A stretch of DNA of 50,725 nucleotides from an uncultured Selenomonadales bacterium (lineage in GTDB: Bacteria; Bacillota; Negativicutes; Selenomonadales; Selenomonadaceae). The position numbers and the translations under genes were made by a program. The notes below the pieces were generated by a model. That model made no database searches. It saw only the letters and a list, made by a program, of their open reading frames with translations, and was not told the DNA's origin. The stretch spans positions 1-50,725 of the forward strand of contig CALEPR010000082.1 in assembly GCA_937910665.1 (NCBI GenBank). Direction: 5' to 3'. The first letter of the stretch is position 1. Each line of letters opens with the position of its first letter. Shown here in pieces: positions 1 through 8,152 of this stretch.

Positions 1-47
1 CTGGCGTGCTGACGCACTTTTTGATTGAACTTACACAAAATTTCTGA

Positions 48-230
48 CACAGTCTGACTCTTGTTTTTGCTTGCATGAATTTGAAAAAATTGGCATTGAA
101 AAAGCGTACAGTATTGTTTCTTTTCCTGAAATTTTTACTCGTCATAAAAATAAAGCCCCTCTCAAACTTAGTTGAAAAGGACTTTGTCTACAGTCTGTCC
201 GACTTATTTAAGTCGGAGTATATTCACTAA
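48..230 (+). pseudogene. C-terminal remnant of a DDE transposase
   Basis: An open frame runs to a TAA at 228-230 and reads through a segment with the residues FACMNLKKLA, which resembles the end of the catalytic domain in IS1182/IS5-like transposases. The same frame continues upstream to the window edge but meets a TGA at 45-47, so the copy is either broken or frameshifted. No terminal inverted repeat or target duplication could be confirmed because the element leaves the window. The family call rests on remembered motif similarity and is tentative; that it is a gene tail and not a chance frame is more likely than not. Confidence 0.45.
198..217. repeat. Perfect 8-bp stem hairpin at the end of the transposase remnant
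   Basis: TCCGACTT and AAGTCGGA pair around a four-base ATTT loop just before the remnant's stop codon. No T-run follows, so it is a weak terminator candidate; it could be part of the end of the mobile element. Confidence 0.5.
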
Positions 231-341
231 CCTTTCTTGTGTCTTTTCCTGTGTGTAGCTGATTTTTCGTCGTCCTCTGAAGAACTTGTGCCACTTCCGC
301 ACCAACGACCGCTACGCTCGCCAATAAGAACTCACTTGCCG

Positions 342-1622
342 TTACAGGTAACGAACCCAAACATAAATTGTCGAAATTATTATCGAAAGTATCATGAGCG
401 GAAACGCCGTTTTCATGAAACTGATAAAGGAAATTGGTTTTCCCCTCTGCGCCGCCATCGACGCGACAACGACGTTTGCGCTTGCGCCGATTAAAGTTCC
501 GTTTCCTCCCAAGCAAGCACCGAGTGCCAAACTCCACCACATTGGTTCAAGGTTACTTAGTCCCATCTCGCCCATGTCCTTAATCAGCGGAATTAAAGTT
601 GCGACGAAAGGAATATTGTCGATAAATGCAGAGGCAATCGCACTCATCCAGAGAATTAAAATCGCCGTGCCGGGAACGCTGCCGTTTGTAACTTTCATCG
701 CCTCAGCCGCCATCGCTTTTATAACTCCCATTTCGACTAATGCGCCGACCAAGACAAAAAGTCCTGCGAAGAAGAAAATTGCAAGCCATTCAATTTTACT
801 CAAAACTTTTGCAATCATTCCTTCATTGTGCGAGTAAGTTATCAAAAGCAAAAGTCCTGCGCCTGTGAGAGCAGCCGTCGCCGTCTCAAGGTGAAGCGAT
901 CCGTGCAGGATGAAAAGCGACATTGTGATCGCCAAGACAAACAAACATTTTTTCAGCAGAACCGAATCTGTAATTTGCGCCTTTTCATTCAAGCGCATAA
1001 CTTTATCTTGCAGTTCAACTTTTGTATGAAGTTTCGAGCCGTACATCACGACCATAATCGCAACTGTAATGATCCAGATCACTATAGCCGGCGGGGACAG
1101 ATTGAAAATAAAATCCATGAAGTTCAAGCCGACTGCAGAGCCGATCATAATGTTCGGAGGATCTCCGACCAAAGTTGCCGTTCCGCCAATATTTGAACTG
1201 ATAATCTGCGCCATCAAAAATGGTTTCACATCAACTTTTAATTGTTCGGCAATATTGAAAGTTATCGGCACAGTTAATAAAACTGTTGTAACATTGTCGA
1301 GAAAAGCCGAGCAAACCGCCGTCAACAAACTGAGCGCGACCAAAAGTTTTACAGGTTGCGCTTTAACTTTTTTCGCAGACCAAATTGCCAAAAAATTAAA
1401 CAAGCCTGTTTCGCTTGTGATATTGACAATTATCATCATGCCCATCAAAAGTCCGAGCGTGTTGAAGTCAATGTGGTGAATTGCAGTTTCCTGCGAAATG
1501 ATTCCCAATAAAATCATCAGCATTGCGCCGAAAATCCCGACTATCGTCCTGTGAACTTTTTCGGAAATTATCAGTGCATAGGCGGCAACAAAAATTATCA
1601 CCGCCACTGTTGTCATATCCAT
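342..1622 (-). CDS. ArsB/NhaD-type (ion transporter superfamily) permease
   Basis: A polytopic inner-membrane protein of about 426 residues, nearly all hydrophobic helices, the usual size for the ArsB/NhaD/SLC13-like ion transporter family. The two inverted halves are visible: each carries the family hairpin signature, first SAFLDNVTTVLL followed by GGTATLVGDPPN, then SAFIDNIPFVATL followed by GGNGTLIGASAN. The conserved Asp-Asn pairs lie in the likely ion-binding hairpins. Substrate (sodium, arsenite, a carboxylate) cannot be told from sequence. I prefer the ATG at 1622, preceded by GAGGAAGGAG, over a GTG at 1637 that abuts that site. It follows an unknown gene by about 20 bases and is probably co-transcribed with it. 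Confidence 0.85.
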   Translation of the reverse strand: MDMTTVAVIIFVAAYALIISEKVHRTIVGIFGAMLMILLGIISQETAIHHIDFNTLGLLMGMMIIVNITSETGLFNFLAIWSAKKVKAQPVKLLVALSLLTAVCSAFLDNVTTVLLTVPITFNIAEQLKVDVKPFLMAQIISSNIGGTATLVGDPPNIMIGSAVGLNFMDFIFNLSPPAIVIWIITVAIMVVMYGSKLHTKVELQDKVMRLNEKAQITDSVLLKKCLFVLAITMSLFILHGSLHLETATAALTGAGLLLLITYSHNEGMIAKVLSKIEWLAIFFFAGLFVLVGALVEMGVIKAMAAEAMKVTNGSVPGTAILILWMSAIASAFIDNIPFVATLIPLIKDMGEMGLSNLEPMWWSLALGACLGGNGTLIGASANVVVASMAAQRGKPISFISFMKTAFPLMILSIIISTIYVWVRYL

Positions 1623-1644
1623 TACTGAAAATTGCACTCCTTCC

Positions 1645-1974
1645 TCAATCTAAAAATTTTTTATCTGCGACTGTCAAAATAATTTTTTCGCCGTCGCGTT
1701 TGATTTTGAAATTATAACTCTTTACGCCTGAATTGGAAAGTTCAATTTTCAGCGCGAGAAGTTCCATTCCAAGTTTTTCAGTCAATTCTTTCGTGAAACC
1801 TGCCTTTGCAAGCGGCTGAGGAGGTTCTTCCGCTTCCTCAACAAGTCGACGCTTTTCCGCTTTCTTCGCCGCCGTCAAAAGTTGTGATTCAATACTTTCT
1901 TCCTCAACATAATTTTTTACCATGTCTTTGTCAGTCAAACCGCGTGGAATTTTTGCCAACTCTGTCATCTCCAT
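1645..1974 (-). CDS. Conserved-looking hypothetical protein, 109 residues
   Basis: Not recognised. The N-terminal half is charged and probably helical, rich in Glu and Lys (a KKAEKRRLVEEAEE stretch), followed by a proline pair. The C-terminal half alternates hydrophobic and charged residues in a way that suggests a small beta-rich domain. No signal peptide or membrane segment. It is the first gene of an operon with the permease downstream and sits behind a good promoter. A second ATG at 1968 is possible; GGAATGGAG overlaps both candidates. It might be an accessory or regulatory partner of the permease, but only position suggests this. Confidence 0.6.
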   Translation of the reverse strand: MEMTELAKIPRGLTDKDMVKNYVEEESIESQLLTAAKKAEKRRLVEEAEEPPQPLAKAGFTKELTEKLGMELLALKIELSNSGVKSYNFKIKRDGEKIILTVADKKFLD

Positions 1975-1996
1975 TCCAAAAAATTTTAACTGTGGA

Positions 1997-2025
1997 ATTA
2001 TAAATCACTTTGCATTTACATTCAA
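1997..2025 (-). promoter_or_regulatory. Sigma-A type promoter for the hypothetical/permease operon
   Basis: On the minus strand TTGAAT (plus 2020-2025) and a perfect TATAAT (plus 1997-2002) are 17 bases apart, giving a short leader of about 20 bases before the start at 1974. Confidence 0.7.
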
Positions 2026-2110
2026 ACTTTTTTTTAGGGCGTGTGGATAAAACTTCAGACACATTGCCATCGGTTTTGATAAAGTAACTCGTTGTGAGGG
2101 GAGAAAATAA

Positions 2111-2237
2111 ATGAAACTTCAGGCAAAAAAAAGTTATCCTGCAAGTTGAAAAGACCAACAGGAAGAAATAAATTATGTCGAAATTTCAAGAAGATTACAG
2201 CATAGCAAAGCAGTTCTCTGAAGATTTTATCATTTGA
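2111..2237 (+). other. Two tiny reading frames, each with a Shine-Dalgarno site
   Basis: In the gap between the divergent operons (1975-2417), an ATG at 2111 follows GAGGGGAG and encodes 12 residues to a TGA at 2149. An ATG at 2175 follows GGAAG at nine bases and encodes 20 residues (MSKFQEDYSIAKQFSEDFII) to a TGA at 2237. They may be leader or small peptides, or fragments of a decayed gene. No homology is recognised. The rest of the gap holds only the two divergent promoters. Confidence 0.25.
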
Positions 2238-2314
2238 GGTTTTCGTTGTGGAATTTTTTTATCCGTTCAACCTAATTTTACAATTCGCTATTTTTATCAA
2301 GATTGTAAAAGTGC

Positions 2315-2343
2315 TTGTAAATAAAAATATTTTTTTGTAAAAT
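2315..2343 (+). promoter_or_regulatory. Promoter for wbaP
   Basis: TTGTAA at 2315-2320 and TAAAAT at 2338-2343 are separated by 17 bases; transcription would start near 2350, about 70 bases before the wbaP start. Confidence 0.6.
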
Positions 2344-2417
2344 GTCTGAAAAAAAGTTGGGAGCAGATTTTCTTGACAAGTGTTGAAGAGACTATTGACT
2401 TGAAAGAAGTAAATTTC

Positions 2418-3854
2418 ATGATTGCCGAACAAAAAATAAAAAAAGCTCTGCCGAGTTTTTCGGCTCCGCTTCTGTTTATGTTGTTCGATTATTTTGGAAT
2501 TGTTTTGACGGAGTACATGGCTTTTTTTCTGCGCGACGCTCTGGATTTTTGGAACAACGTCACCTATACTTATCCTCCGTCCTACATTTTTGGTTGGGTT
2601 CCGCTTTTGTTTATAATGTTTTTGGGTCACTCGCGTTCATACAGGCAAATGAAACCTGTAGTAGAAACTATGCGCGATATTTTTATGTCTGTTTTTTATG
2701 GACTGATCGCCGCGATTGCCACAATTTATTTTTCTCAACTCGGTCATGAAGCTTCAAGATTATTTATAATTTTATTCGCCGTGCTCGCGCTTTTTAATGT
2801 CTGCATAATTCGCTACGCAGTTTTGAAATTTTTAAAAACAAAAAATCTTTTGTGCGAACCAATTTTGATTATAGGCGCGGGATTGACTGCGGAGCGGCTG
2901 ATAAAATTTTCTCAGGAAGATTTGGGTTACAGATACAACATAGTCGGCTTGATTGATGATCATCCGATTTCTGAAAATTTGCCGAAACAATTTCCTTTGC
3001 TCGGCGGATTCAACGACGCGAGGAAAATTGTTCGTCGCCTGAAAGTCAAAACTGTTATAATCGCCGCGCCCGGCATTGGCAAAGAGCAGTTGCAGGAACT
3101 TATCAACGACATTCAATCTAAAGTAAAAAATATTTCTTTCATTCCCGATCTTATTGGAACGCCAATGGCAGGTGTTGACGCTTCGATTTTGTTCAGCGAA
3201 AAAATTTTGATGCTCACGGTCAGAAATAATCTTGCCATAAATTACAACAGAATTTTTAAAAGAATTTTCGATCTAACTTTGACAATTATCGGAGGAATTT
3301 TAATTTCGCCGATAATGCTTGCGATAACTTTGGCTGTCGCTTTTGAAAATCGCGGCAGAGTAATTTTTGCTCATCGCCGAGTTGGTATGCACGGGAAAAA
3401 ATTTTTCTGCTACAAATTTCAAACTATGATTCCCGACGCTGAAGAAAAATTAAAAATTTATCTTGAAAAAAATCCCGACGCTCAAAAAGAATGGAATGAA
3501 AGTTTCAAGCTGACAAATGATCCGCGAGTGACTCGACTGGGAAATTTTTTGCGGCGAACGAGTTTGGATGAACTTCCTCAACTTTGGAATGTTATTCGCG
3601 GCGAAATGTCTTTGGTCGGGCCGCGTCCTATTGTCGAAGAAGAAATTTGTCGTTACGGAGAAAATATTCGCGAATACTACATGGTTCTTCCCGGAATCAC
3701 AGGAATGTGGCAAGTGTCCGGGCGAAGCAATACAACTTATCCCGAGCGAGTGGCTATGGATACTTGGTACGTTAGAAATTGGTCGGTTTGGATTGACATA
3801 ATGTATCTGTTTAAAACTGTAAAAGCTGTCGTCACTTTGCGCGGGGCTTACTGA
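2418..3854 (+). CDS. wbaP: Undecaprenyl-phosphate sugar-phosphate transferase, WbaP type
   Basis: Transfers a hexose-1-phosphate to undecaprenyl phosphate at the inner membrane, the first step of a surface polysaccharide repeat unit. The 478-residue length matches the WbaP class. It shows four to five N-terminal membrane helices, a central Rossmann-like domain (ILIIGAGLTAERLI, then VGLIDDHP), another helix, and the C-terminal catalytic domain with FQTM, DPRVTRLGNFLRRTSLDELP, NVIRGEMSLVGPRP and PGITGMWQVSGRS. The ATG at 2418 follows AAAGAAG at eight bases; an upstream in-frame TTG at 2373 gives a 15-residue extension with no better site. It stands alone, with no other polysaccharide genes beside it. 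The sugar is not determinable. Confidence 0.9.
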   Translation: MIAEQKIKKALPSFSAPLLFMLFDYFGIVLTEYMAFFLRDALDFWNNVTYTYPPSYIFGWVPLLFIMFLGHSRSYRQMKPVVETMRDIFMSVFYGLIAAIATIYFSQLGHEASRLFIILFAVLALFNVCIIRYAVLKFLKTKNLLCEPILIIGAGLTAERLIKFSQEDLGYRYNIVGLIDDHPISENLPKQFPLLGGFNDARKIVRRLKVKTVIIAAPGIGKEQLQELINDIQSKVKNISFIPDLIGTPMAGVDASILFSEKILMLTVRNNLAINYNRIFKRIFDLTLTIIGGILISPIMLAITLAVAFENRGRVIFAHRRVGMHGKKFFCYKFQTMIPDAEEKLKIYLEKNPDAQKEWNESFKLTNDPRVTRLGNFLRRTSLDELPQLWNVIRGEMSLVGPRPIVEEEICRYGENIREYYMVLPGITGMWQVSGRSNTTYPERVAMDTWYVRNWSVWIDIMYLFKTVKAVVTLRGAY

Positions 3855-3896
3855 AAAAATTTTCCTTCCGTGTCTGCGGAGGGAAAAATTTTTTCC
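3854..3896 (+). terminator. Rho-independent terminator after wbaP
   Basis: A long stem (left arm 3856-3870, loop TGTCTG, right arm 3877-3892) contains the CCTTCCG/CGGAGGG core flanked by A and T runs; one G-T pair. It should work in either direction. Confidence 0.75.
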
Positions 3897-3914
3897 ATGT
3901 CAAAAACAATTTCA

Positions 3915-3929
3915 AAATTTCAGAAAATA
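3915..3929. promoter_or_regulatory. Candidate CodY-binding site upstream of codY
   Basis: AAATTTCAGAAAATA matches 13 of 15 positions of the CodY consensus AATTTTCWGAAAATT known from Bacillus and relatives. It abuts the upstream edge of the putative codY promoter, which would suit autoregulation. The region is AT-rich, so chance matches are not rare. Confidence 0.45.
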
Positions 3930-3930
3930 C

Positions 3931-3959
3931 TTTCGTTTTGTGAAAATTTATGTTACTAT
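3931..3959 (+). promoter_or_regulatory. Putative codY promoter
   Basis: TTTCGT (3931-3936) and TACTAT (3954-3959) have a 17-base spacer; the -35 is a poor match to consensus, as expected for a regulated promoter. Confidence 0.45.
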
Positions 3960-4010
3960 ATTTCCACAAGTTAAGCTCGAAAAAAAATTTTTTTGAAAGG
4001 AAGTTTTCAA

Positions 4011-4787
4011 ATGGCGACTTTGTTAGAGAAAACGGGAAAGATCAACAAGCTGTTGCAGAGGTCTGAAAATGTCGAGTACGACGGAATTTCAAAAGTTCTC
4101 AGCAACGTCCTCGATGCAAATGTCTACATTATGGACAAGAAAGGAGATATTCGCGGCTACGCTTTCACCGATAATTTTGAGTGCGAATTGATGGTTGAAA
4201 AAGTTATTCGGCTGGGAAAATTTCCGAAAGAATATGTCCGCTGGCTGAATCGTCACGATGAAACTTTGGCGAATCGCAGAACCCAGAGCGGAATGTGCGC
4301 TTACGCTGACGAACAGGAATGTCCTTTCGACGGAAAGAATACTACAATCGTTCCGATCTATGGAGTCGGTCGCAGAATTGGAACTTTGATTGTCGCTCGC
4401 TACGACGAAGATTTTAACGACGACGATTTAATTTTGGCTGAGTACGGTGCGGCAGTCGTTGGAATGTCGATGCTCCGCGAACATACCGAAAAAGTTGAGG
4501 ACGAAGCTCGAAAAAAAGCTACAGTTCAAATTGCTATTGCGACATTGAGTTATTCTGAAGCGGAGGCGGCGATAAATATTCTTGGCGAACTCGGCGGAAA
4601 TGAAGGCTTGCTTGTCGCGTCGAAAATTGCCGACAGAGTTGGAATCACTCGCTCGGTGATTGTCAATGCTCTGAGAAAATTTGAATCTGCCGGAGTAATT
4701 GAATCGAAGTCGCTCGGCATGAAAGGAACTTACATTAAAATTTTGAATGAATATTTGATGGATGAAGTGCAAAAACTTAGAAGGTAG
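4011..4787 (+). CDS. codY: GTP-sensing global transcriptional regulator CodY
   Basis: CodY represses amino-acid uptake and synthesis genes when GTP and branched-chain amino acids are plentiful. The 258 residues match the family length. The N-terminal half is the GAF ligand domain (MATLLEKTGKINKLLQ, then NVLDANVYIMDKKG), and the C-terminal winged helix contains ASKIADRVGITRSVIVNALR and KFESAGVIESKSLGMKG. The ATG at 4011 has AAAGGAAG seven bases upstream; an upstream in-frame TTG at 3993 is rejected because it would place that site inside the gene. It is not in the common xerC-hslVU-codY arrangement. Downstream is the amino-acid-responsive pair alaR-alaT. Confidence 0.97.
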   Translation: MATLLEKTGKINKLLQRSENVEYDGISKVLSNVLDANVYIMDKKGDIRGYAFTDNFECELMVEKVIRLGKFPKEYVRWLNRHDETLANRRTQSGMCAYADEQECPFDGKNTTIVPIYGVGRRIGTLIVARYDEDFNDDDLILAEYGAAVVGMSMLREHTEKVEDEARKKATVQIAIATLSYSEAEAAINILGELGGNEGLLVASKIADRVGITRSVIVNALRKFESAGVIESKSLGMKGTYIKILNEYLMDEVQKLRR

Positions 4788-4830
4788 TTAGGAATTATAA
4801 TTTCTCATTCCTCATTCCTAACTCCTAATT
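4787..4830. repeat. Heptad-repeat island between codY and alaR
   Basis: TTAGGAA at the left is followed by inverted heptads CTCATTCC, TCATTCC, TAACTCC. GTTAGGAAT (4787-4795) and ATTCCTAAC (4814-4822) form a 9-bp stem. The stem begins with the last base of the codY stop codon, so it may also end or modulate the codY transcript. Confidence 0.7.
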
Positions 4831-4856
4831 ATTTTCGACCGAAGGGAGGAAATGAA

Positions 4857-5336
4857 GTGAAAGAACTTTTGGAAATTTTGGAGCGCAATTCAAGAATTTC
4901 GACAAGCGAACTTGCGTCGATGTTAAAAAAGTCTGAATATGAAATTGAAAAAGAAATTTCGCGCTTGGAGAAAGAAAAAATTATTTTGTCCTATGGCGCA
5001 TTGGTGAATTGGGAACGCTACGGCGATGAAAAAGTTACCGCAGTTATCGAAATAAATTTAACGCCGCAACGCGAAGTCGGTTTCGATGCAATCGCGGAGA
5101 GAATTTATCGCTACGACGAAGTTCGGACAGTTTATTTGATGAGCGGAAATTTTGATCTGCTGGTGATTATCGAGGGCAAGTCGCTGAAAGAAATTTCAAA
5201 CTTCGTGGCAACTCGGCTGTCCACAATCGAGGGAGTAACTCAGACACGCAGTCATTTTTTGCTGAAGGCTTACAAAAAAGATGGCGTGATTTTAGAAAAT
5301 GAAGAACAAGACAGAAGGCTGGTGGTTACGCCTTGA
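4857..5336 (+). CDS. alaR: Lrp/AsnC-family regulator, AlaR-like
   Basis: A 159-residue feast/famine regulator: N-terminal winged helix (residues about 1-50, ISTSELASMLKKSEYEIEKE) and C-terminal RAM ligand domain (VTAVIEINLTP, then VYLMSGNFDLLVIIEG). Its stop overlaps the start of an aminotransferase, the same arrangement as Bacillus alaR (yugG)-alaT (yugH), so it probably senses an amino acid, perhaps alanine, and controls the pair. The GTG start at 4857 follows GGGAGG; an ATG four bases earlier is out of frame and ends at once. The last residues (about 147-159) extend beyond the RAM fold. The exact ligand is inferred from synteny. Confidence 0.85.
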   Translation: MKELLEILERNSRISTSELASMLKKSEYEIEKEISRLEKEKIILSYGALVNWERYGDEKVTAVIEINLTPQREVGFDAIAERIYRYDEVRTVYLMSGNFDLLVIIEGKSLKEISNFVATRLSTIEGVTQTRSHFLLKAYKKDGVILENEEQDRRLVVTP

Positions 5337-6505
5337 CTTGGAGCAACAGACTTTCAAACTCAGTTCAATCTATCGCGCCGAGCGGAATCAGAAAATTTTT
5401 TGACATCGCCGCACAAATGGAGGACGTTATTTCTCTCGGCGTTGGCGAACCTGATTTTATTACTCCTTGGACAATTCGCGAAAGTTGCGTCTATGGACTT
5501 GAGCGCGGTTACACAAGTTACACTGCCAATCGCGGAACTTTGGAGCTCAGGACGGAAATTGCAAACCACTACAAAAAATTTTTCAATGTCGAATACAATC
5601 CGAACACAGATATTTTGGTGACTGTCGGCGTGAGCGAGGCGTTGGACTTGGCACTTCGCGCCGTCGTGAATCCCGGCGACGAAGTTTTAATTCCTGAACC
5701 TTGCTATGTTTCCTATGCGGCTTGCACAACTTTAGCCGGAGGAATTCCTGTTCCTGTTCCTGCGAAGATTGAAAATGAATTTAGAATCACGCCGGAGGAA
5801 TTGGAAAAATTTTTGTCGCCGAAAACAAAAGTTATTTTAATCGGCTATCCAAACAATCCGACCGGCGCAATTATGACTCGCGAAGATTTATTAAAAGTTG
5901 CGGACTTCGCGGAGAAAAATGATTTGATTGTAATTTCGGACGAAATTTACGGCGACTTGACTTACGACGGAGTTCATGAATGTTTTTCCGCTCTGCCGAA
6001 AATGCGCGACAGAACAATTTTGCTGAACGGATTTTCTAAAGCGTACGCAATGACAGGTTGGCGTGTCGGTTATGCGCTTGGCAATTCAGATTTTATCGGC
6101 GCGATGACAAAAATTCATCAGTACACGATGCTTTGCGCTCCAATTACCGCACAAATTGCAGCAGTCGAGGCCTTGAGGAATGGCGAGAAGTACATGAAAA
6201 AAATGGTTGCGGAATATGACAGACGCAGACATTTAATTTACGACGGCTTTAAAAATCTTGCTCTGGAAAGTTTTGAGCCGAAAGGCGCATTTTATATTTT
6301 TCCGAACATTACTTCGACAGGTTTGTCTGCTGAGGATTTTGCTGAAAAACTTATCGTGGCTGAACACGTTGCGCTTGTTCCGGGTACGGCGTTTGGAAAT
6401 TGCGGAGCAGGTCACGTCCGTTGCAGTTACGCAACAAGCATTGAAAAAATTTCTGAGGCATTGAATCGAATTGAACATTTTTTGAAGAAAGTCAGAGGCG
6501 CATAA
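5333..6505 (+). CDS. alaT: PLP-dependent aminotransferase, AlaT-like
   Basis: A fold-type I class I/II aminotransferase of 390 residues, most likely alanine transaminase. Visible are the N-terminal SGIRKFFDIAAQMEDVISLG, VGEPDF, the PLP-contacting YPNNPTGA and SDEIYGDLTYD, the Schiff-base lysine in LNGFSKAYAMTGWRVGY, and VRCSYA near the end. The TTG start overlaps the alaR stop by four bases (TTGA), implying translational coupling. The next gene, an M48 protease, begins after one base, so the operon may extend. AlaT is preferred to other aspartate-type transaminases because of the alaR partner; substrate is otherwise open. Confidence 0.88.
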   Translation: MTWSNRLSNSVQSIAPSGIRKFFDIAAQMEDVISLGVGEPDFITPWTIRESCVYGLERGYTSYTANRGTLELRTEIANHYKKFFNVEYNPNTDILVTVGVSEALDLALRAVVNPGDEVLIPEPCYVSYAACTTLAGGIPVPVPAKIENEFRITPEELEKFLSPKTKVILIGYPNNPTGAIMTREDLLKVADFAEKNDLIVISDEIYGDLTYDGVHECFSALPKMRDRTILLNGFSKAYAMTGWRVGYALGNSDFIGAMTKIHQYTMLCAPITAQIAAVEALRNGEKYMKKMVAEYDRRRHLIYDGFKNLALESFEPKGAFYIFPNITSTGLSAEDFAEKLIVAEHVALVPGTAFGNCGAGHVRCSYATSIEKISEALNRIEHFLKKVRGA

Positions 6506-6506
6506 A

Positions 6507-7610
6507 ATGAATTTAAAACTTTTGACAAAAAAAATTGTCGCAACTTTTTCTGCGGGAATTATCGGTTTGTCTTTAATGTTTTCTGCTCCACAAATTGCAG
6601 AAGCCGGAGTCGCTGATGCAATAATTGGAATTGGAGGAGCGATTATTACCGGAAATATGCAGCTGAGGGTCGCCAAGCAACAAATTGATATTTTTAACGA
6701 TACTTCCGATGGAAGAAAAGCTCTTTACAATCAATTTCGAGAAAAATATGGCGTGAATGACGATCCAAATTTAAATGCAAGATTGAAAGACATCATGAAA
6801 AAATTGAGCAACGCCGTTTCCAGAATTGATCTTTCGATCGAGAATAAACCTTACTTGTATTTTCTTTCCGCAGATGAAACTTTGAATGCCGCCTGTTCGA
6901 TGGGACACGTTATGATGGTGAATACCGGCGCATTTACAAATCTTGCAACGGACGATGAAATTGCGGCGATTGTCGGTCACGAAATGGGACACGGACAAAA
7001 AGATCATGTTGCCAAAGGAATAAAAAAATCTATCAACAAACAAATGATTGCAAATGTTGCGGTTTCGGCGGCGGGAGGAAGTACAATCGCCGGGATTGTC
7101 GGAACAATCGCGCTGACAAATTCTGTTGCTCACAGCGACAGAAAACAGGAGTCTGAAGCCGACGATCTTGCTTGGGAATATATTCAACACACAGATTATA
7201 ATCTTGGAGCCTGTGCGGCAGTTATGCAAAGACTTGCCGAACTTTACGGAGAAAAATCTAAATCAAATATTTTAAAACCTTCCGATCATCCGGACACAGG
7301 GAAACGCAGAGACAATTACGTCACAAAACTTTATGAGTATAGCGGCAAACACGCAAGCGCGAACGGCGGAGTTGTCACGGTGAATGGAAAAACTTTTATG
7401 ACTGTCGCGGCGACTGATAAAATGTCGTCGGCTGAAAGATCTTTTTTTGTTCTGGGAAATTTGGCGAAGGCTTTTCACTATGGAAAAAATTCCTCGCAAG
7501 CCACAGTTGTGGACGGCGCAGTTTATCTTGGAAATCAAAAAATAATTTCTCCTGCGTCCGGCGATGAATCTGCCGAAACTCTCGCCGCGAGGTTGAATGA
7601 AATAAAATAA
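6507..7610 (+). CDS. Secreted M48-family zinc metalloprotease
   Basis: A 367-residue exported peptidase. Residues 1-33 form a signal peptide (KK, a hydrophobic core, cleavage near IAEAG). The zinc site is HEMGH at residues 158-162 with the distal glutamate in ESEAD at 215-219. A Gly/Ala-rich helix (about 183-205) lies between, and the HPDTGKRRD motif typical of BepA/LoiP/YcaL-type periplasmic M48 proteases follows. This suggests cell-envelope protein quality control in a cell with an outer membrane. The last 80 residues resemble no domain I know. It follows alaT by one base and precedes a response regulator by 28 bases. Confidence 0.88.
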   Translation: MNLKLLTKKIVATFSAGIIGLSLMFSAPQIAEAGVADAIIGIGGAIITGNMQLRVAKQQIDIFNDTSDGRKALYNQFREKYGVNDDPNLNARLKDIMKKLSNAVSRIDLSIENKPYLYFLSADETLNAACSMGHVMMVNTGAFTNLATDDEIAAIVGHEMGHGQKDHVAKGIKKSINKQMIANVAVSAAGGSTIAGIVGTIALTNSVAHSDRKQESEADDLAWEYIQHTDYNLGACAAVMQRLAELYGEKSKSNILKPSDHPDTGKRRDNYVTKLYEYSGKHASANGGVVTVNGKTFMTVAATDKMSSAERSFFVLGNLAKAFHYGKNSSQATVVDGAVYLGNQKIISPASGDESAETLAARLNEIK

Positions 7611-7638
7611 TTTTTTTTTGAAAGGTGGAAAAAAATTT

Positions 7639-8031
7639 ATGGCTGATGCTGATACTTCGACAATTTTAATTGTTGACGACGACGACATGATGCTGAATAT
7701 GGCAGAATTTATTTTGAAAAAAGAAACGCCCTACAATTTTTTGAAAGCAAAGTCGGGAATGGAATGTTTAAGATTTCTGCAGGGCGGAGAAAAAATTGAT
7801 TTAATTCTGTTGGATATTCAGATGCCCGGCATGGACGGAATCAAAACAATGGAACTTATTCAAAAGCATGATTATTGGAAACAAATTCCTGTAATTTTTT
7901 TGACAGCATCCTCCGACAAGGAAACAGTTATCAAGGCGGGAATGTTGCACCCTGCCGGTTATGTAAAAAAACCTTTCGAGCCGAAAGATTTGGTTCAGCG
8001 CGTCATTCTCACTCTTGAACTCGGCACTTGA
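7639..8031 (+). CDS. Stand-alone response-regulator receiver protein
   Basis: A CheY-like single domain of 130 residues without an output domain. The acidic pocket is D13-D16, the phosphorylation site is D59 in LLDIQMPGMDG, the switch threonine is T89 in IFLTASS and the lysine is K110 in YVKKPF. The ATG at 7639 follows GAAAGGTGG; the in-frame TTG at 7618 would swallow that site. No histidine kinase is adjacent. It may work through protein contact, for example in a phosphorelay or in chemotaxis, but the partner is unknown. Confidence 0.9.
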   Translation: MADADTSTILIVDDDDMMLNMAEFILKKETPYNFLKAKSGMECLRFLQGGEKIDLILLDIQMPGMDGIKTMELIQKHDYWKQIPVIFLTASSDKETVIKAGMLHPAGYVKKPFEPKDLVQRVILTLELGT

Positions 8032-8074
8032 GCGGAAAAATTTTTTCCCGAAAATTTTCTTGCGACATAAAAAA

Positions 8075-8104
8075 TTGTCATTTATTTCCGAAACGTGATA
8101 TAAT
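8075..8104 (+). promoter_or_regulatory. carA promoter
   Basis: TTGTCA (8075-8080) and a perfect TATAAT (8099-8104) with an 18-base spacer. Transcription should begin near 8110. Confidence 0.75.
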
Positions 8105-8135
8105 CTCTCCGAAAAATTTTTGGAGAGTTTTTTTT
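8105..8135 (+). terminator. Terminator overlapping the carA promoter start site
   Basis: CTCTCC (8105-8110) pairs with GGAGAG (8122-8127) around an A5T5 core, followed by eight T residues. The left arm begins directly after the -10 box, so a transcript starting near 8110 lacks most of it and cannot form the hairpin, while read-through from the upstream gene can. Confidence 0.75.
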
Positions 8136-8152
8136 GTTGAGGTGAAATAATT

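Noticed and set aside
208..355. C-terminus of a P-type ATPase on the minus strand
   Set aside because: The hydrophobic stretch resembles the last helix of such pumps, but it is too short, lacks any diagnostic motif and overlaps the permease end; kept only as an observation on the scarred edge.
394..837. Long plus-strand reading frame opposite the permease
   Set aside because: It is the antisense shadow of a clear transporter gene and has no Shine-Dalgarno site of its own.
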